From contig JAPPUL010000089.1 in assembly GCA_026874595.1 (NCBI GenBank), positions 248,001 through 312,000 on the forward strand: a stretch of DNA of 64,000 bases. The letters are read 5' to 3'. The notes below the pieces were generated by a model. The model was not told the DNA's origin, searched no databases, and saw only the letters and a list, made by a program, of their open reading frames with translations. This DNA is from Sipunculus nudus. Taxonomy: Eukaryota; Annelida; Sipuncula; Golfingiida; Sipunculidae. Below, in pieces: positions 9,596-18,597 of the stretch. The first letter of the stretch is position 1. Each line of letters opens with the position of its first letter. A program made the translations under genes and the position numbers.

Positions 9596-10378
9596 ATGAC
9601 GTTAGAAGAACAAGAAAAGATAGTTACATGGCAAGAGCTTGCAAATACTTATATAGAAAGCAGGGAACATAAACAAGGGCTTGAATATTTCCAAGGGCTT
9701 TTATTAAATGACAAATTAAGTGAAATAGCTAGAAGTTATATATATAATATATTAGGTTATATAGCGCTTAAAAGCAGAGATTATAAAAAGGCTCTTAAGT
9801 ATAGGGAGCAAGCGCTTAGTATTAGGAAGAATGTAGGTATAGATTATTATATATGTGAGTCATTAAACGATATAGGAGTTATATATTATTATATAGGGGA
9901 GTATGAAAAGTCTAAGCAATATTATGTTCAAAGTCTTGGTTTTGTTGATATTGATAATCTTAGAGAAGAGTTTGGGATATTATATTGTAATCTAGGATAT
10001 TTGTTTTATAAGATATTTGATTTTGATAACTGTGAGTTTTTCTTTAATAAAGCAATAGACATATATAATAAGTTTTCTATACAAGAGAAATTGAGTGAGG
10101 CATATTATAATTTGGGTATAGTTTTATATAGTGCAAAGAAGGGTAGTGAGGCACTTGAGGCATTTCATAAGAGTTTTATATCATACAAGAATTTAGGAAT
10201 TAAATATATGCCAGCATTATGCGAGAAGATGATTGCTGATATATATTTTGAGGAACATAAATATGAGAAGGCACAGCTATATTATAAGAGCAGTTTAGAT
10301 AACGATTTATACAAAGTGGATGCAGAAAGCTATTATGATGCTGAATACAAGATTAAGGAAATACAAAAGAAATCTTGA
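9596..10378 (+). CDS. Tetratricopeptide-repeat protein, 260 aa
   Basis: A soluble all-helical protein made of about six TPR units, for example SEIARSYIYNILGYIALKSR, YYICESLNDIGVIYYYIGEY and LSEAYYNLGIVLYSAKKGSE, with the small-residue and Tyr/Leu spacing typical of TPRs. Such proteins are protein-binding scaffolds; the partner is unknown. There is no signal peptide. It stands alone, 125 bases after comEC, and is convergent with rnj (11-base gap). Its codons are richer in T-ending forms than those of the genes to its left. Confidence 0.8.
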   Translation: MTLEEQEKIVTWQELANTYIESREHKQGLEYFQGLLLNDKLSEIARSYIYNILGYIALKSRDYKKALKYREQALSIRKNVGIDYYICESLNDIGVIYYYIGEYEKSKQYYVQSLGFVDIDNLREEFGILYCNLGYLFYKIFDFDNCEFFFNKAIDIYNKFSIQEKLSEAYYNLGIVLYSAKKGSEALEAFHKSFISYKNLGIKYMPALCEKMIADIYFEEHKYEKAQLYYKSSLDNDLYKVDAESYYDAEYKIKEIQKKS

Positions 10379-10389
10379 TAAAGGGTTCG

Positions 10390-12117
10390 TTATAATAAAT
10401 TATTCATTATGCGAACTATTATAATCGGCTTTCTTTTAGTTTCTTTGTAGAAGAACGTTTTAATTCCATCTTTAACTTTTGTCTTTAATATACTAAAATG
10501 TATTGTTTCGTTTTTTAGACCGTTATTTTTTAGACCGTTAGAAGTATTTAGTTCCTTTGCTATAAGCTGATTTATTATTTTATTTGCCTGAGCAAACATA
10601 GTACTTGATTCTTTTATGAAAACAAAGCCACGAGAGACTATATCTGTAGAGAATGTCTTCTTTTTCCCAGATATTGCAATAGATACAATAACAACAACGA
10701 TGCCGTCTTTAGATAGAGCCTCTCTATCCTGTATAACTTGATTGCCAACATCCCCTATGCCTTTCCCATCAACAAATACGAGGCCACAATCTATTCTTTG
10801 TTCTTTTTTTATGCTCTCAGAAAGTATCTCTACAACATCTCCGTTTTCAATAACCTTTATATTAATATCAGGTATACCAAGCTCACGTGCTAGTTTTGCA
10901 TGTAATATAAGGTTTTTATATTCTCCATGTACAGGTATGAAGAATTTTGGTCGAGTTAGGCTAAGCATTAATTTAAGTTCTTCCCGATATCCATGTCCTG
11001 ATACATGTATATCCTCAAACTTCTCATAAATAACATTAGCACCTGCTCTTAGCAGATTATTTATAATCTTAGAAACATCTCGCTCATTACCGGGGATTAC
11101 ACTTGCAGATATTATAACACTATCATTTTCCTCTATCATAAGCCATTTATGCTTTTCGTGTGCAAGTAACGACAAGGCACTCATTGGCTCACCCTGCGTT
11201 CCTGTTGTTATTAATATTGTTTTATTTTTAGGGATATCTTCTAAATCTTCTTTTGGGATTAGCAAATCATCATTAAAAGTCAAATATTTCAACTTACGTG
11301 CCATAGTAATGTTGTTTTCCATGCTGCGACCTGAGACTGCAACCTTTTTATTGAACTCTTTTGCAAGATCGAATATTATCTGTATTCTATGGATGTTTGA
11401 GGCAAAGGTTGCTAAGAATATTCTTCCTTTTGTTTTTTTGAACGTTTCACGTAGATTTTTATATATACCCTTTTCTGATACTGTTGAGCCTTCTTTTGAA
11501 ATGTTTGTACTGTCTGAGAGAAGGCAAAGTAAGCCTTTTTCTCCTATGTCGGCAAATTTAAAAAAGTCGAATTTCTTATTATCTATTGGTGAATGATCTA
11601 TTTTAAAGTCCCCTGTATGTAAAATCTTACCTATGGGTGTTTCAAGAAGTATGGCAGCGGAATCAGCTATACTATGTGTTGTTCTTATCATTTCTATGTT
11701 GAAACTGCCTATCTCAAATGGCTCACGATGGTTTACTACTTTAAGGTCTACATCTTGTAAGTTGTGTTCAAGTAGCTTATTTTTCACAAGGGCAAGGGTG
11801 AATTGTGTTCCATATACACTCACTTTAACTCTCTTAAGCAAATAGGCAAGTGCTCCTATATGATCTTCATGACCATGTGTTAAAAGAACTGCTTTTATTT
11901 TAGAGGTGTTCTCGTATATATAGCTCATGTCAGGAATTACAAGATCTACCCCAAACATGTTTGCCTCAGGAAACATAACTCCGCAATCAATAACTATTAT
12001 CTCATCTTGATACTCAACTACTGTACAATTTTTGCCTATCTCCTGACACCCTCCAAGCGGAATTATCTTTATAGGTTCTTCTTTTTCACTGTACTTTTTA
12101 TATTTTTGTCTTTGCAA
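10390..12117 (-). CDS. rnj: Ribonuclease J
   Basis: RNase J is a metallo-beta-lactamase/beta-CASP ribonuclease with 5'-3' exonuclease and endonuclease activity in mRNA decay and rRNA maturation. Visible motifs: PLGGCQEIGKNC near the N-terminus, the zinc motif HGHEDH (near residue 80), HTGDFKID, the beta-CASP element SDSTN, and the C-terminal VHGEYKNL. At 575 aa it has the usual length. The start ATG lies in a short unusual N-terminus rich in Lys. It ends the minus-strand block and lies 154 bases from the M16 peptidase gene. Confidence 0.95.
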   Translation of the reverse strand: MQRQKYKKYSEKEEPIKIIPLGGCQEIGKNCTVVEYQDEIIVIDCGVMFPEANMFGVDLVIPDMSYIYENTSKIKAVLLTHGHEDHIGALAYLLKRVKVSVYGTQFTLALVKNKLLEHNLQDVDLKVVNHREPFEIGSFNIEMIRTTHSIADSAAILLETPIGKILHTGDFKIDHSPIDNKKFDFFKFADIGEKGLLCLLSDSTNISKEGSTVSEKGIYKNLRETFKKTKGRIFLATFASNIHRIQIIFDLAKEFNKKVAVSGRSMENNITMARKLKYLTFNDDLLIPKEDLEDIPKNKTILITTGTQGEPMSALSLLAHEKHKWLMIEENDSVIISASVIPGNERDVSKIINNLLRAGANVIYEKFEDIHVSGHGYREELKLMLSLTRPKFFIPVHGEYKNLILHAKLARELGIPDINIKVIENGDVVEILSESIKKEQRIDCGLVFVDGKGIGDVGNQVIQDREALSKDGIVVVIVSIAISGKKKTFSTDIVSRGFVFIKESSTMFAQANKIINQLIAKELNTSNGLKNNGLKNETIHFSILKTKVKDGIKTFFYKETKRKPIIIVRIMNNLL

Positions 12118-12271
12118 TACTATTCCTCTACTTCTATAGTGTTTTTCGTCGTCTAAAGCCCTTTTCTATAAGAACTATTACTGCTTTATTTTACTTAGAA
12201 GGATTTCTTTTTTAAAAAATTAAAATTAGGCTAAACTAAATAACTAAATAACTGGAAAGTCTTTGGCTAAT

Positions 12272-13516
12272 TTAAGGCTTTTGCTTGCTCCTTTGCCCAA
12301 GGCTTACTAAGGTGTGTTCTTCAAGTGCCAAAAGTTCTCGTGCAAGACCATTTATCATATCTAGGCTAACTTTTTCTATCTTTTCTTTTATCTCTTCTCG
12401 ATTTATCTTTCTATTATAAAAAAGCTCATTCTTTGCATTAATATTCATACGCTGTTCAAGGTTTTCGTATGCAAATAACATGCTAGAATTCATCTGTGCT
12501 TTTGCACGGGCAAGCTCATTCTCAGATATACCTTCAAGTACAACCTTTTTAAGTTCTTTTTGTAAATATTCATAAAACTTCTCATGGTTTTGGTAGCTCG
12601 TTGAATAGCTTATACCAAGTAGCCCATTATAAGAGTTTAAGCTGTCAAAGGAATAAATGCTATAACAAAGACCCTGCTTTTCTCGTAGCTCAATAAATAA
12701 TCTAGAACTACTTCCATCTCCTAGTATATTGCTTAGTAAATGTATCCCATATTTATCTTCGCTATACCTTGACGGAGTTTTAAAACCTATTACTGTATAT
12801 ATTTGTTCTAATGTGTTGCGCTCTATATGATGTTGCCCAAAGCTTACTTCATTCCTTTTAATACACCGTTTTGCTTTTTTTATTCCTTTAGGAATATCAC
12901 CTATTCCAAGCTTATCAAGATGTTTTAAAAATAAAGTTTCATCAAATGACCCGCATATTGATATTGTAAGGTTTTGGGGTTTGTAATGCTCTTTAAAAAA
13001 TGATAGCAGTTTCTCTCTTTTTAAATTGGCTATGTTCTTTGCTTTGCCAAGTATCGGATAGCCTTGTGGACAGCCATCCCAAAACTTACTTGCAAATACA
13101 TCGTGTACAAAATCTTCTGGATTGTCCTCAGTTGCCTTTATCTCTTCAAGCACTACTGACCTTTCTTTCTCAAGTTCATCTTCTGGCAGAGTAGAATTAT
13201 GCACCATGTCCCATAAAATATTAAGTCCTGTTTCTAGATATTCGTTTGGTAGTTTAACATAAAAACATGTGTACTCTTTTGACGTGAAAGCATTTAAATA
13301 GCCTCCAAGACTCTCTATTTCATACGATATGTCAAAATAGCTACGCTCCTTTGTACCCTTAAATAACATATGTTCTAGAAAATGCGTATAACCATTCTCA
13401 AGCTCACTTTCACTTGAAGAACCAACATTAACCCATATCCCCAACGAAAATGTATTAAAAAAGTCTATTTTATCTACTAATACCTTTACATCATTATTTA
13501 GTATATACTTATTCAA
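12272..13516 (-). CDS. M16-family zinc peptidase (processing-peptidase-like)
   Basis: An inverzincin metalloprotease of the pitrilysin/M16 family. The inverted zinc motif HFLEH is at residues 45-49 (His, Glu, His), with a downstream acidic cluster (EKERSVVLEEIKATEDNPED) supplying the third ligand and the following glutamate. The second half has the usual lower-similarity M16 domain (GLCYSIYSFDSL). At 414 aa it matches the bacterial YmxG/MlpA type, commonly found just downstream of pnp, as here (66-base gap). The start codon is TTG. Substrate is unknown. Confidence 0.92.
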   Translation of the reverse strand: MNKYILNNDVKVLVDKIDFFNTFSLGIWVNVGSSSESELENGYTHFLEHMLFKGTKERSYFDISYEIESLGGYLNAFTSKEYTCFYVKLPNEYLETGLNILWDMVHNSTLPEDELEKERSVVLEEIKATEDNPEDFVHDVFASKFWDGCPQGYPILGKAKNIANLKREKLLSFFKEHYKPQNLTISICGSFDETLFLKHLDKLGIGDIPKGIKKAKRCIKRNEVSFGQHHIERNTLEQIYTVIGFKTPSRYSEDKYGIHLLSNILGDGSSSRLFIELREKQGLCYSIYSFDSLNSYNGLLGISYSTSYQNHEKFYEYLQKELKKVVLEGISENELARAKAQMNSSMLFAYENLEQRMNINAKNELFYNRKINREEIKEKIEKVSLDMINGLARELLALEEHTLVSLGQRSKQKP

Positions 13517-13582
13517 GTCGCAAATATAACCTCGTTCTTTGTTTTATGATTTCTAGTCAGTGGATTTTAATATAGTTTTAGC

Positions 13583-15658
13583 TTAATGTACGTCTTTTAT
13601 GCTAAGATTAAGCCTTCCCATATTATCTATTTCAAGTAATTTAACCTGAACCTCTTCTCCCTCTGATAATACATCTCTTACGTCGTTTACTCGATTGCGG
13701 GATAACTTAGATATATGACACAAGCCTTCTCGTCCTGGGGTTATCTCTATAAATGCACCAAAGTTTAATATCCTCTTAACCGTTCCTGTATATACAGCTC
13801 CTACCTCAGGAGGCATTATTATGCTCTTTATATGTTCATATGCCTTTATCGATGCCTCTTCATCTTTTGAGGCTATTAACGCTTTCCCATAATCATCTAT
13901 ATTAATACTTGCTCCTGTTGTCTCTATTATCTTCTTTATTATCTTACCTCCTGAGCCTATTACATCTTTTATCTTATCCGTCGGTACATTTATCGATATT
14001 ATCTTTGGTGCATGAATCGATAACATCTCTTTTTCTTTGTCTATCGTCTTATTCATTATGTCTAGTATCTCAAAACGATTCTTTTTTGCCTGGGCAAATG
14101 CTTCTTGCATTATTTGGGTTGTTATACCTTGCAGCTTTATGTCTAGTTGAAACGCCGTTATACCATCTCTTGTCCCGGCTACCTTGAAATCCATATCTCC
14201 TAAATGATCCTCTATTCCTTGTATGTCTGAAAGTACTTTAAACTCATCTTCTCGCTTTATCAATCCCATCGCAACCCCGCTAACTGGCCTTTTTATAGGA
14301 ACTCCCGCATCCATTAACGCCAAGGACGCACTACAGACTGTTGCCATTGATGATGAGCCATTTGATTCTAATATCTCTGATACGATTCTTATTGTGTAGG
14401 GAAATGTTTCTAGGTCCGGCAGTACGCCTTTTATTGCGTTTTCTGCAAGATTCCCATGTCCTATCTCGCGTCTGCCAACACCGCCTATTCGCCCTGTCTC
14501 GCCAACACTAAAAGGTGGAAAGTTATAATGTAACATGAAATTCTTTGTCCCATCTCCGTCTATATCGTCAAACCTTTGGGCATCTGTTACCGTGCCAAGT
14601 GTCACTGTGCCAAGGCTTTGGGTTTGCCCTCGTGTGAATAATGATGTGCCATGTACTCGGGGTAGTAAGCCTATTTCACAACTTATATCTCGAAGTTCGT
14701 CAAAAGCTCGTTTATCTATACGCTGATTTCCTTTTATTGCCATATCGCGTACTATTTCGTATTCAATCTCTTCTTTAATTTTGCGTACCCTAAGTCCATT
14801 ATCTTCTCCATATTTCTCATTTATGCTCTTTATCGTTTCTAATATAATTTCTTCTATATTCTTAGCCGTTTTAAGCTTGTTATAGTTTTCTAATTCTCGC
14901 TTAATAGGTTCGTATATCTTTTGTCGTACTTCATTCTTAAGATCATCAGCTATTACAAATAACTCTACTTCTTTCTTCTCCTTCCCACAACGTTTTACAA
15001 GTTCATATTGTAAATCACAAATCTCTTTTATATACTTATGGGCAAGTTCTATTCCTTCAAGCACTATCTCCTCTTCAACTTCTAACGCATTACCCTCAAT
15101 CATCATGATAGCATCTTTTGTCCCCGCAACTACCATATCAAGTGCGCTATTAGATAGTTCCGTTGCCGTCGGATTTATTATAAGCTTATCTTCACAAAGA
15201 CCAATACGTACCCCTGATACTGCAGTTTTAAAAGGTATATCTGATACTAATAAAGAACAACTTGCTCCTATTATTCCTAGTATGTCAGGTGCGTTTACTT
15301 GATCTGCTGATATCGTTGTAGATAATATTTGTACCTCATTTCTAAAGCCTTCTGGGAATAAGGGCCTTATAGGTCTATCTATTAAACGCGAAGTTAATAT
15401 CTCTTTATCTTTTGGACGGCCTTCTCGCTTTATGAAGCCCCCTGGTATCTTTCCTATTGAATAGTATTTGTCTGAATAGCTTACTTGTAATGGAAAATAG
15501 TCTATATCAAAATTTGTCTCTTCTGACATTACAGCTGTCGTTAAAACCATTGTGTCTCCAAACCTCACCACTACCGCCCCATTAGCTTGCTTAGCAAGCT
15601 TGCCCGTTTCTATACTTAGACTCCCGTTGTCTAAGTCTATTAATACCTTATCTGACAT
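13583..15658 (-). CDS. pnp: Polyribonucleotide nucleotidyltransferase (PNPase)
   Basis: PNPase degrades RNA 3'-5' by phosphorolysis. Two RNase PH-like domains are recognisable (VVRFGDTMVLTTAVMSEE near residue 30; the second with FPPFSVGETGRIGGVGRRE near 380), followed by a KH domain (IKDVIGSGGKIIKKI near 560) and an S1 domain (GAVYTGTVKRILNFGAFIEI near 620). The length of 691 aa is normal. A ribosome-binding site, AAGGGG, precedes the ATG. It follows rpsO (about 100-base gap), the classical rpsO-pnp arrangement. Confidence 0.96.
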   Translation of the reverse strand: MSDKVLIDLDNGSLSIETGKLAKQANGAVVVRFGDTMVLTTAVMSEETNFDIDYFPLQVSYSDKYYSIGKIPGGFIKREGRPKDKEILTSRLIDRPIRPLFPEGFRNEVQILSTTISADQVNAPDILGIIGASCSLLVSDIPFKTAVSGVRIGLCEDKLIINPTATELSNSALDMVVAGTKDAIMMIEGNALEVEEEIVLEGIELAHKYIKEICDLQYELVKRCGKEKKEVELFVIADDLKNEVRQKIYEPIKRELENYNKLKTAKNIEEIILETIKSINEKYGEDNGLRVRKIKEEIEYEIVRDMAIKGNQRIDKRAFDELRDISCEIGLLPRVHGTSLFTRGQTQSLGTVTLGTVTDAQRFDDIDGDGTKNFMLHYNFPPFSVGETGRIGGVGRREIGHGNLAENAIKGVLPDLETFPYTIRIVSEILESNGSSSMATVCSASLALMDAGVPIKRPVSGVAMGLIKREDEFKVLSDIQGIEDHLGDMDFKVAGTRDGITAFQLDIKLQGITTQIMQEAFAQAKKNRFEILDIMNKTIDKEKEMLSIHAPKIISINVPTDKIKDVIGSGGKIIKKIIETTGASINIDDYGKALIASKDEEASIKAYEHIKSIIMPPEVGAVYTGTVKRILNFGAFIEITPGREGLCHISKLSRNRVNDVRDVLSEGEEVQVKLLEIDNMGRLNLSIKDVH

Positions 15659-15760
15659 CCATTATACCCCTTATTTTTTTTGATTCTTTTAGTCGCACCT
15701 TAAGCCTATTTACCACTTTAGGGCTTCTTGTAATATGTTAAGTTTATTTTGCCTTGCCTG

Positions 15761-16030
15761 CTATTTCCTTAAACCTAAAGACTTCAAGAGTTTTGTATAC
15801 TCTTTTTCATCTTTTTTCTTTAAGTAGTTCAAAAGTCGGCGTCTTTTACCTATTATCTGTAACAAACCGCGTCTTGAATGATAGTCTTTTCTATGCATTT
15901 TGAAATGCTCATTCAAATAATTTATTCGTGCTGTTAGTAAGGCTATTTGCACTCCTGTTGAACCTGTATCCTTTTCATGTAGCTTATAGCTCTTTATTGC
16001 CTCTACTTTTTCTTCTCTTGCAAATGACAT
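15761..16030 (-). CDS. rpsO: 30S ribosomal protein uS15
   Basis: A small-subunit protein that binds 16S rRNA in the central domain. The sequence shows the family core: [20 protein letters not shown] and [19 protein letters not shown], with a C-terminal [19 protein letters not shown]. At 89 aa it has the standard size. GAGGAAGC precedes the ATG. It lies between ribF and pnp on the same strand. Confidence 0.97.
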   Translation of the reverse strand: MSFAREEKVEAIKSYKLHEKDTGSTGVQIALLTARINYLNEHFKMHRKDYHSRRGLLQIIGKRRRLLNYLKKKDEKEYTKLLKSLGLRK

Positions 16031-16062
16031 GTTGCTTCCTCTTTTATTTTGTCCTTCTGTTT

Positions 16063-17091
16063 TTATATGTCTGATTTATAATAACCTTTTCTATAAGTCT
16101 TTAACGCCTCTTTTTTATCTTCCTGTAGCTGCTTGTAAAGCTCAGCTGCATCTTTAAATACCTTCTCGTTCCTTAGCCGCTTTTCAAAATATACTCGTAC
16201 CTTCTTGCCGTAACACTTAGTTGCAAAGTCAAACAGATTCGTCTCTATTACTCCTTTTCTTTTGTTTCCAAGAGATTTATCTCCTATAAACGTCATCCCA
16301 TCGTATAGTCTCCTCTCAAGTTCTGTGTAGGTTTTGTATACTCCTGCCTTAGGTATGACCATCTCTTCGTTAATTATGTTAATCGTTGGAAAGCCTATCT
16401 TTTGTCCTAGCCTCTCTCCTTCTATACATCTTCCTTCTACACTATAATCCCTTTCCAGTAGCTCATTTGTCTTTCCTATATACCCTTTTTGTACAAGCTC
16501 TCTTATTCTTGTGCTTGAAACTTTTACTCCCGCGTAGCTTACAAGCTCAACCGCCTTCAACCGAAAATCGTCTACAGCAGCATTATCTTCTCTTGAACCA
16601 GCACTCGCAATATCTTCACTCATACTTAAACATCGACGCTCTTTATACTTTTGCGCCATTTGCTTAAGATAGTTTATGTCTCCTCTACCTCCTCTCCCAA
16701 AACAAAAATTATCTCCCTGCACCATCTCCATTAAAGCTATTTTACTTTTTACCTTCTTAAAAAACTCTTCGTGTCCTATGTTTCCAAATACATTATCAAA
16801 GTTAATAAAAATAAGGTAATCTATTCCTTTTTTGCTAAAAAAGTTTAGCTTATACTCGTTTGTACAGAGTTTTTTTATCCTTAGCTCGGGATGTAATATC
16901 TCTTTTGGATGATTAGAAAACGTTAGCACTAACGTTTTAGCGTCTTTGTTATTTAATAAGTTATTTTCCTTACAAGCTGATATCTCATCTATTATCTGTC
17001 TATGTCCCTTATGTAGACCGTCAAATGTCCCTATTGTTAGTACTCCATGCTTTAGTTTTGGTATGTCTTCAAGGCTTTTTAATATCTTCAT
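16063..17091 (-). CDS. ribF: Bifunctional riboflavin kinase/FAD synthetase RibF
   Basis: RibF converts riboflavin to FMN and then FAD. The N-terminal adenylyltransferase domain has [14 protein letters not shown] (near residue 22) with the nucleotidyl-transferase (F/x)DGLHxGH signature, and [15 protein letters not shown]. The C-terminal kinase domain has [20 protein letters not shown]. At 342 aa it is slightly longer than usual, because of a poorly conserved insert around residues 155-190. Its 5' end overlaps truB by 23 bases, implying translational coupling. Confidence 0.94.
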   Translation of the reverse strand: MKILKSLEDIPKLKHGVLTIGTFDGLHKGHRQIIDEISACKENNLLNNKDAKTLVLTFSNHPKEILHPELRIKKLCTNEYKLNFFSKKGIDYLIFINFDNVFGNIGHEEFFKKVKSKIALMEMVQGDNFCFGRGGRGDINYLKQMAQKYKERRCLSMSEDIASAGSREDNAAVDDFRLKAVELVSYAGVKVSSTRIRELVQKGYIGKTNELLERDYSVEGRCIEGERLGQKIGFPTINIINEEMVIPKAGVYKTYTELERRLYDGMTFIGDKSLGNKRKGVIETNLFDFATKCYGKKVRVYFEKRLRNEKVFKDAAELYKQLQEDKKEALKTYRKGYYKSDI

Positions 17092-18049
17092 TTATACTTA
17101 TAAATACGTCTTTATACCTTAATTCGTTATCTACTACTGCTAAAAGCTCTCCAGAACTATCTTTTAAGCATATTAATCCCATAAACTCTTCCTCCACTTT
17201 TATATGGCCTTTTAGCTTTTGACCATACCTTATCTTTTCCTTTACGGCATCAGGTACCCTTATACTATAAAGAAAGTTTAAGCTCTCGCTTAAATTTACA
17301 GCATTAGTCATATATTCATATTTACTGCTTCCCATCTCAAGTACATTTTTAGCGTTTAATCTATAATCTCCTATACCATCCCTTCTAAGGGCCTTTAAAT
17401 AGCCATAACTTCTCAACGCCTTGCCTATATCATAGGCAAGAGCCCTTATATATGTCCCTTTTGAACATTTTACTGTTATCTTTGCTTTATTTTCTTGCTT
17501 GTCAAAATAAATTAGTTTACACTCATAAATATTTATTAGCCGCTTTTTAAGCTCTACCTTAATCCCTTTTCGAGCATATTCATAACTACGTTTACCCTCT
17601 ACCTTTATTGCCGAATGTTGGGGCGGCGTTTGGTAGGTTTTGCCCTCAAAGCTTTTTAATACTTTTAATAATTCTTGCTCTTCTACCTTCAGCCCACTTC
17701 GGTTAACTACTTCGCCTGTAAGATCATGACTATCTCGTTCCTCCCCAAATTGAATCTCTCCTGTGTAGGATTTTGGTAGCTCCATAAGGTATTTGCTTAG
17801 CTTTGTTGCCTTTCCAAAACATATTAGCAAAAGCCCGCTTGCAAATGGATCTAATGTACCGCAATGACCAACCTTTCTTATATTAAGTTTTTTCTTAACT
17901 TCTCGCACAACGTCGTAAGAGCTTAGCCCGCTTGGCTTTGAAAAAAGAAGCAACCCTCCTCCCATATCATTTTTACACTGTCTTGCTTTTTCTACCCCTG
18001 CTACTTCTACATTCTCTTTTGCTCTGTTTTTAATTTTGCTTGCTTGCAT
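17069..18049 (-). CDS. truB: tRNA pseudouridine-55 synthase TruB
   Basis: TruB makes the invariant pseudouridine 55 of the tRNA T-loop. The catalytic motif GTLDPFASGLL contains Asp67; KPSGLSSYDVVREVK and CSKGTYIRALAYDIG are further family segments. The N-terminal 28 residues precede the usual TruB start; the internal ATG at about 17965 (MGGGLLLFSKPSG) is an alternative start. The upstream ATG is kept because it lies only 10 bases from the rbfA stop. Confidence 0.94.
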   Translation of the reverse strand: MQASKIKNRAKENVEVAGVEKARQCKNDMGGGLLLFSKPSGLSSYDVVREVKKKLNIRKVGHCGTLDPFASGLLLICFGKATKLSKYLMELPKSYTGEIQFGEERDSHDLTGEVVNRSGLKVEEQELLKVLKSFEGKTYQTPPQHSAIKVEGKRSYEYARKGIKVELKKRLINIYECKLIYFDKQENKAKITVKCSKGTYIRALAYDIGKALRSYGYLKALRRDGIGDYRLNAKNVLEMGSSKYEYMTNAVNLSESLNFLYSIRVPDAVKEKIRYGQKLKGHIKVEEEFMGLICLKDSSGELLAVVDNELRYKDVFISINEDIKKP

Positions 18050-18059
18050 AATTTAGGTA

Positions 18060-18575
18060 TTAAGAACTCTTTTTGTTTGGTAAATCATTAGTTTCTTCAC
18101 TCTCTTTAATTACTTCTTTTTTTATGCCTTCTATTTTGTCCTCTATTTTGTCCTCTATTTTGTCCTCTATTTTGTCCTCTATTTTGCCTTCTAGTTCATT
18201 GAGTTCATGACCAAGCCCTTCCACCTTCCTATATAGGAGCTCTCCATCTCTTAGTGAATTGTCTTCTTTGAACCTTAGTTCTGGTGTGTGTTTTGCCCTT
18301 ATTAATGATGCTATTCGACACCTTATGAAGCTTGTCGCTTTTTTTAAAGCCCGGAAAGTTTTTGTCCTTTCTACTTCGTCTGATATGAAGATGCTTACGT
18401 ATATGTTTGCCACCCTAAGATCTTTTGATACTTTTACTCCTGTTACCGTTATTAATTCTGTCTTTATTTGAGGATTGCTTATCTCGCGACTTAGTATTAG
18501 ACTCACTTTCTCCTTCACTACACTCGCTGTTTGTTTGTCTCTGTATAATCGACTCATTAGCATTTTCCCTAGCAT
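18060..18575 (-). CDS. rbfA: 30S ribosome-binding factor RbfA with repeat-expanded tail
   Basis: RbfA binds the immature 30S subunit and helps 16S 5' end maturation. The first 115 residues are a normal KH-like RbfA domain (SLILSREISNPQI, TVTGVKVSKDLRVANIYVSI, and the late TPELRFKEDNS). The remainder is a charged extension with four tandem Ile-Glu-Asp-Lys units, encoded by a 12-base tandem repeat. The family is normally about 110-130 aa; this is 171 aa. It lies 22 bases after infB and 10 before truB. Confidence 0.93.
   Translation of the reverse strand: MLGKMLMSRLYRDKQTASVVKEKVSLILSREISNPQIKTELITVTGVKVSKDLRVANIYVSIFISDEVERTKTFRALKKATSFIRCRIASLIRAKHTPELRFKEDNSLRDGELLYRKVEGLGHELNELEGKIEDKIEDKIEDKIEDKIEGIKKEVIKESEETNDLPNKKSS
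18127..18190 (-). repeat. 12-base tandem repeat inside rbfA
   Basis: About five copies of a 12-base unit (plus-strand TCCTCTATTTTG) in frame with the rbfA tail. Since the unit is a multiple of 3, copy-number change would lengthen or shorten the tail without a frameshift. Confidence 0.9.
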
Positions 18576-18597
18576 TAAATCTATTTAGGATTATATC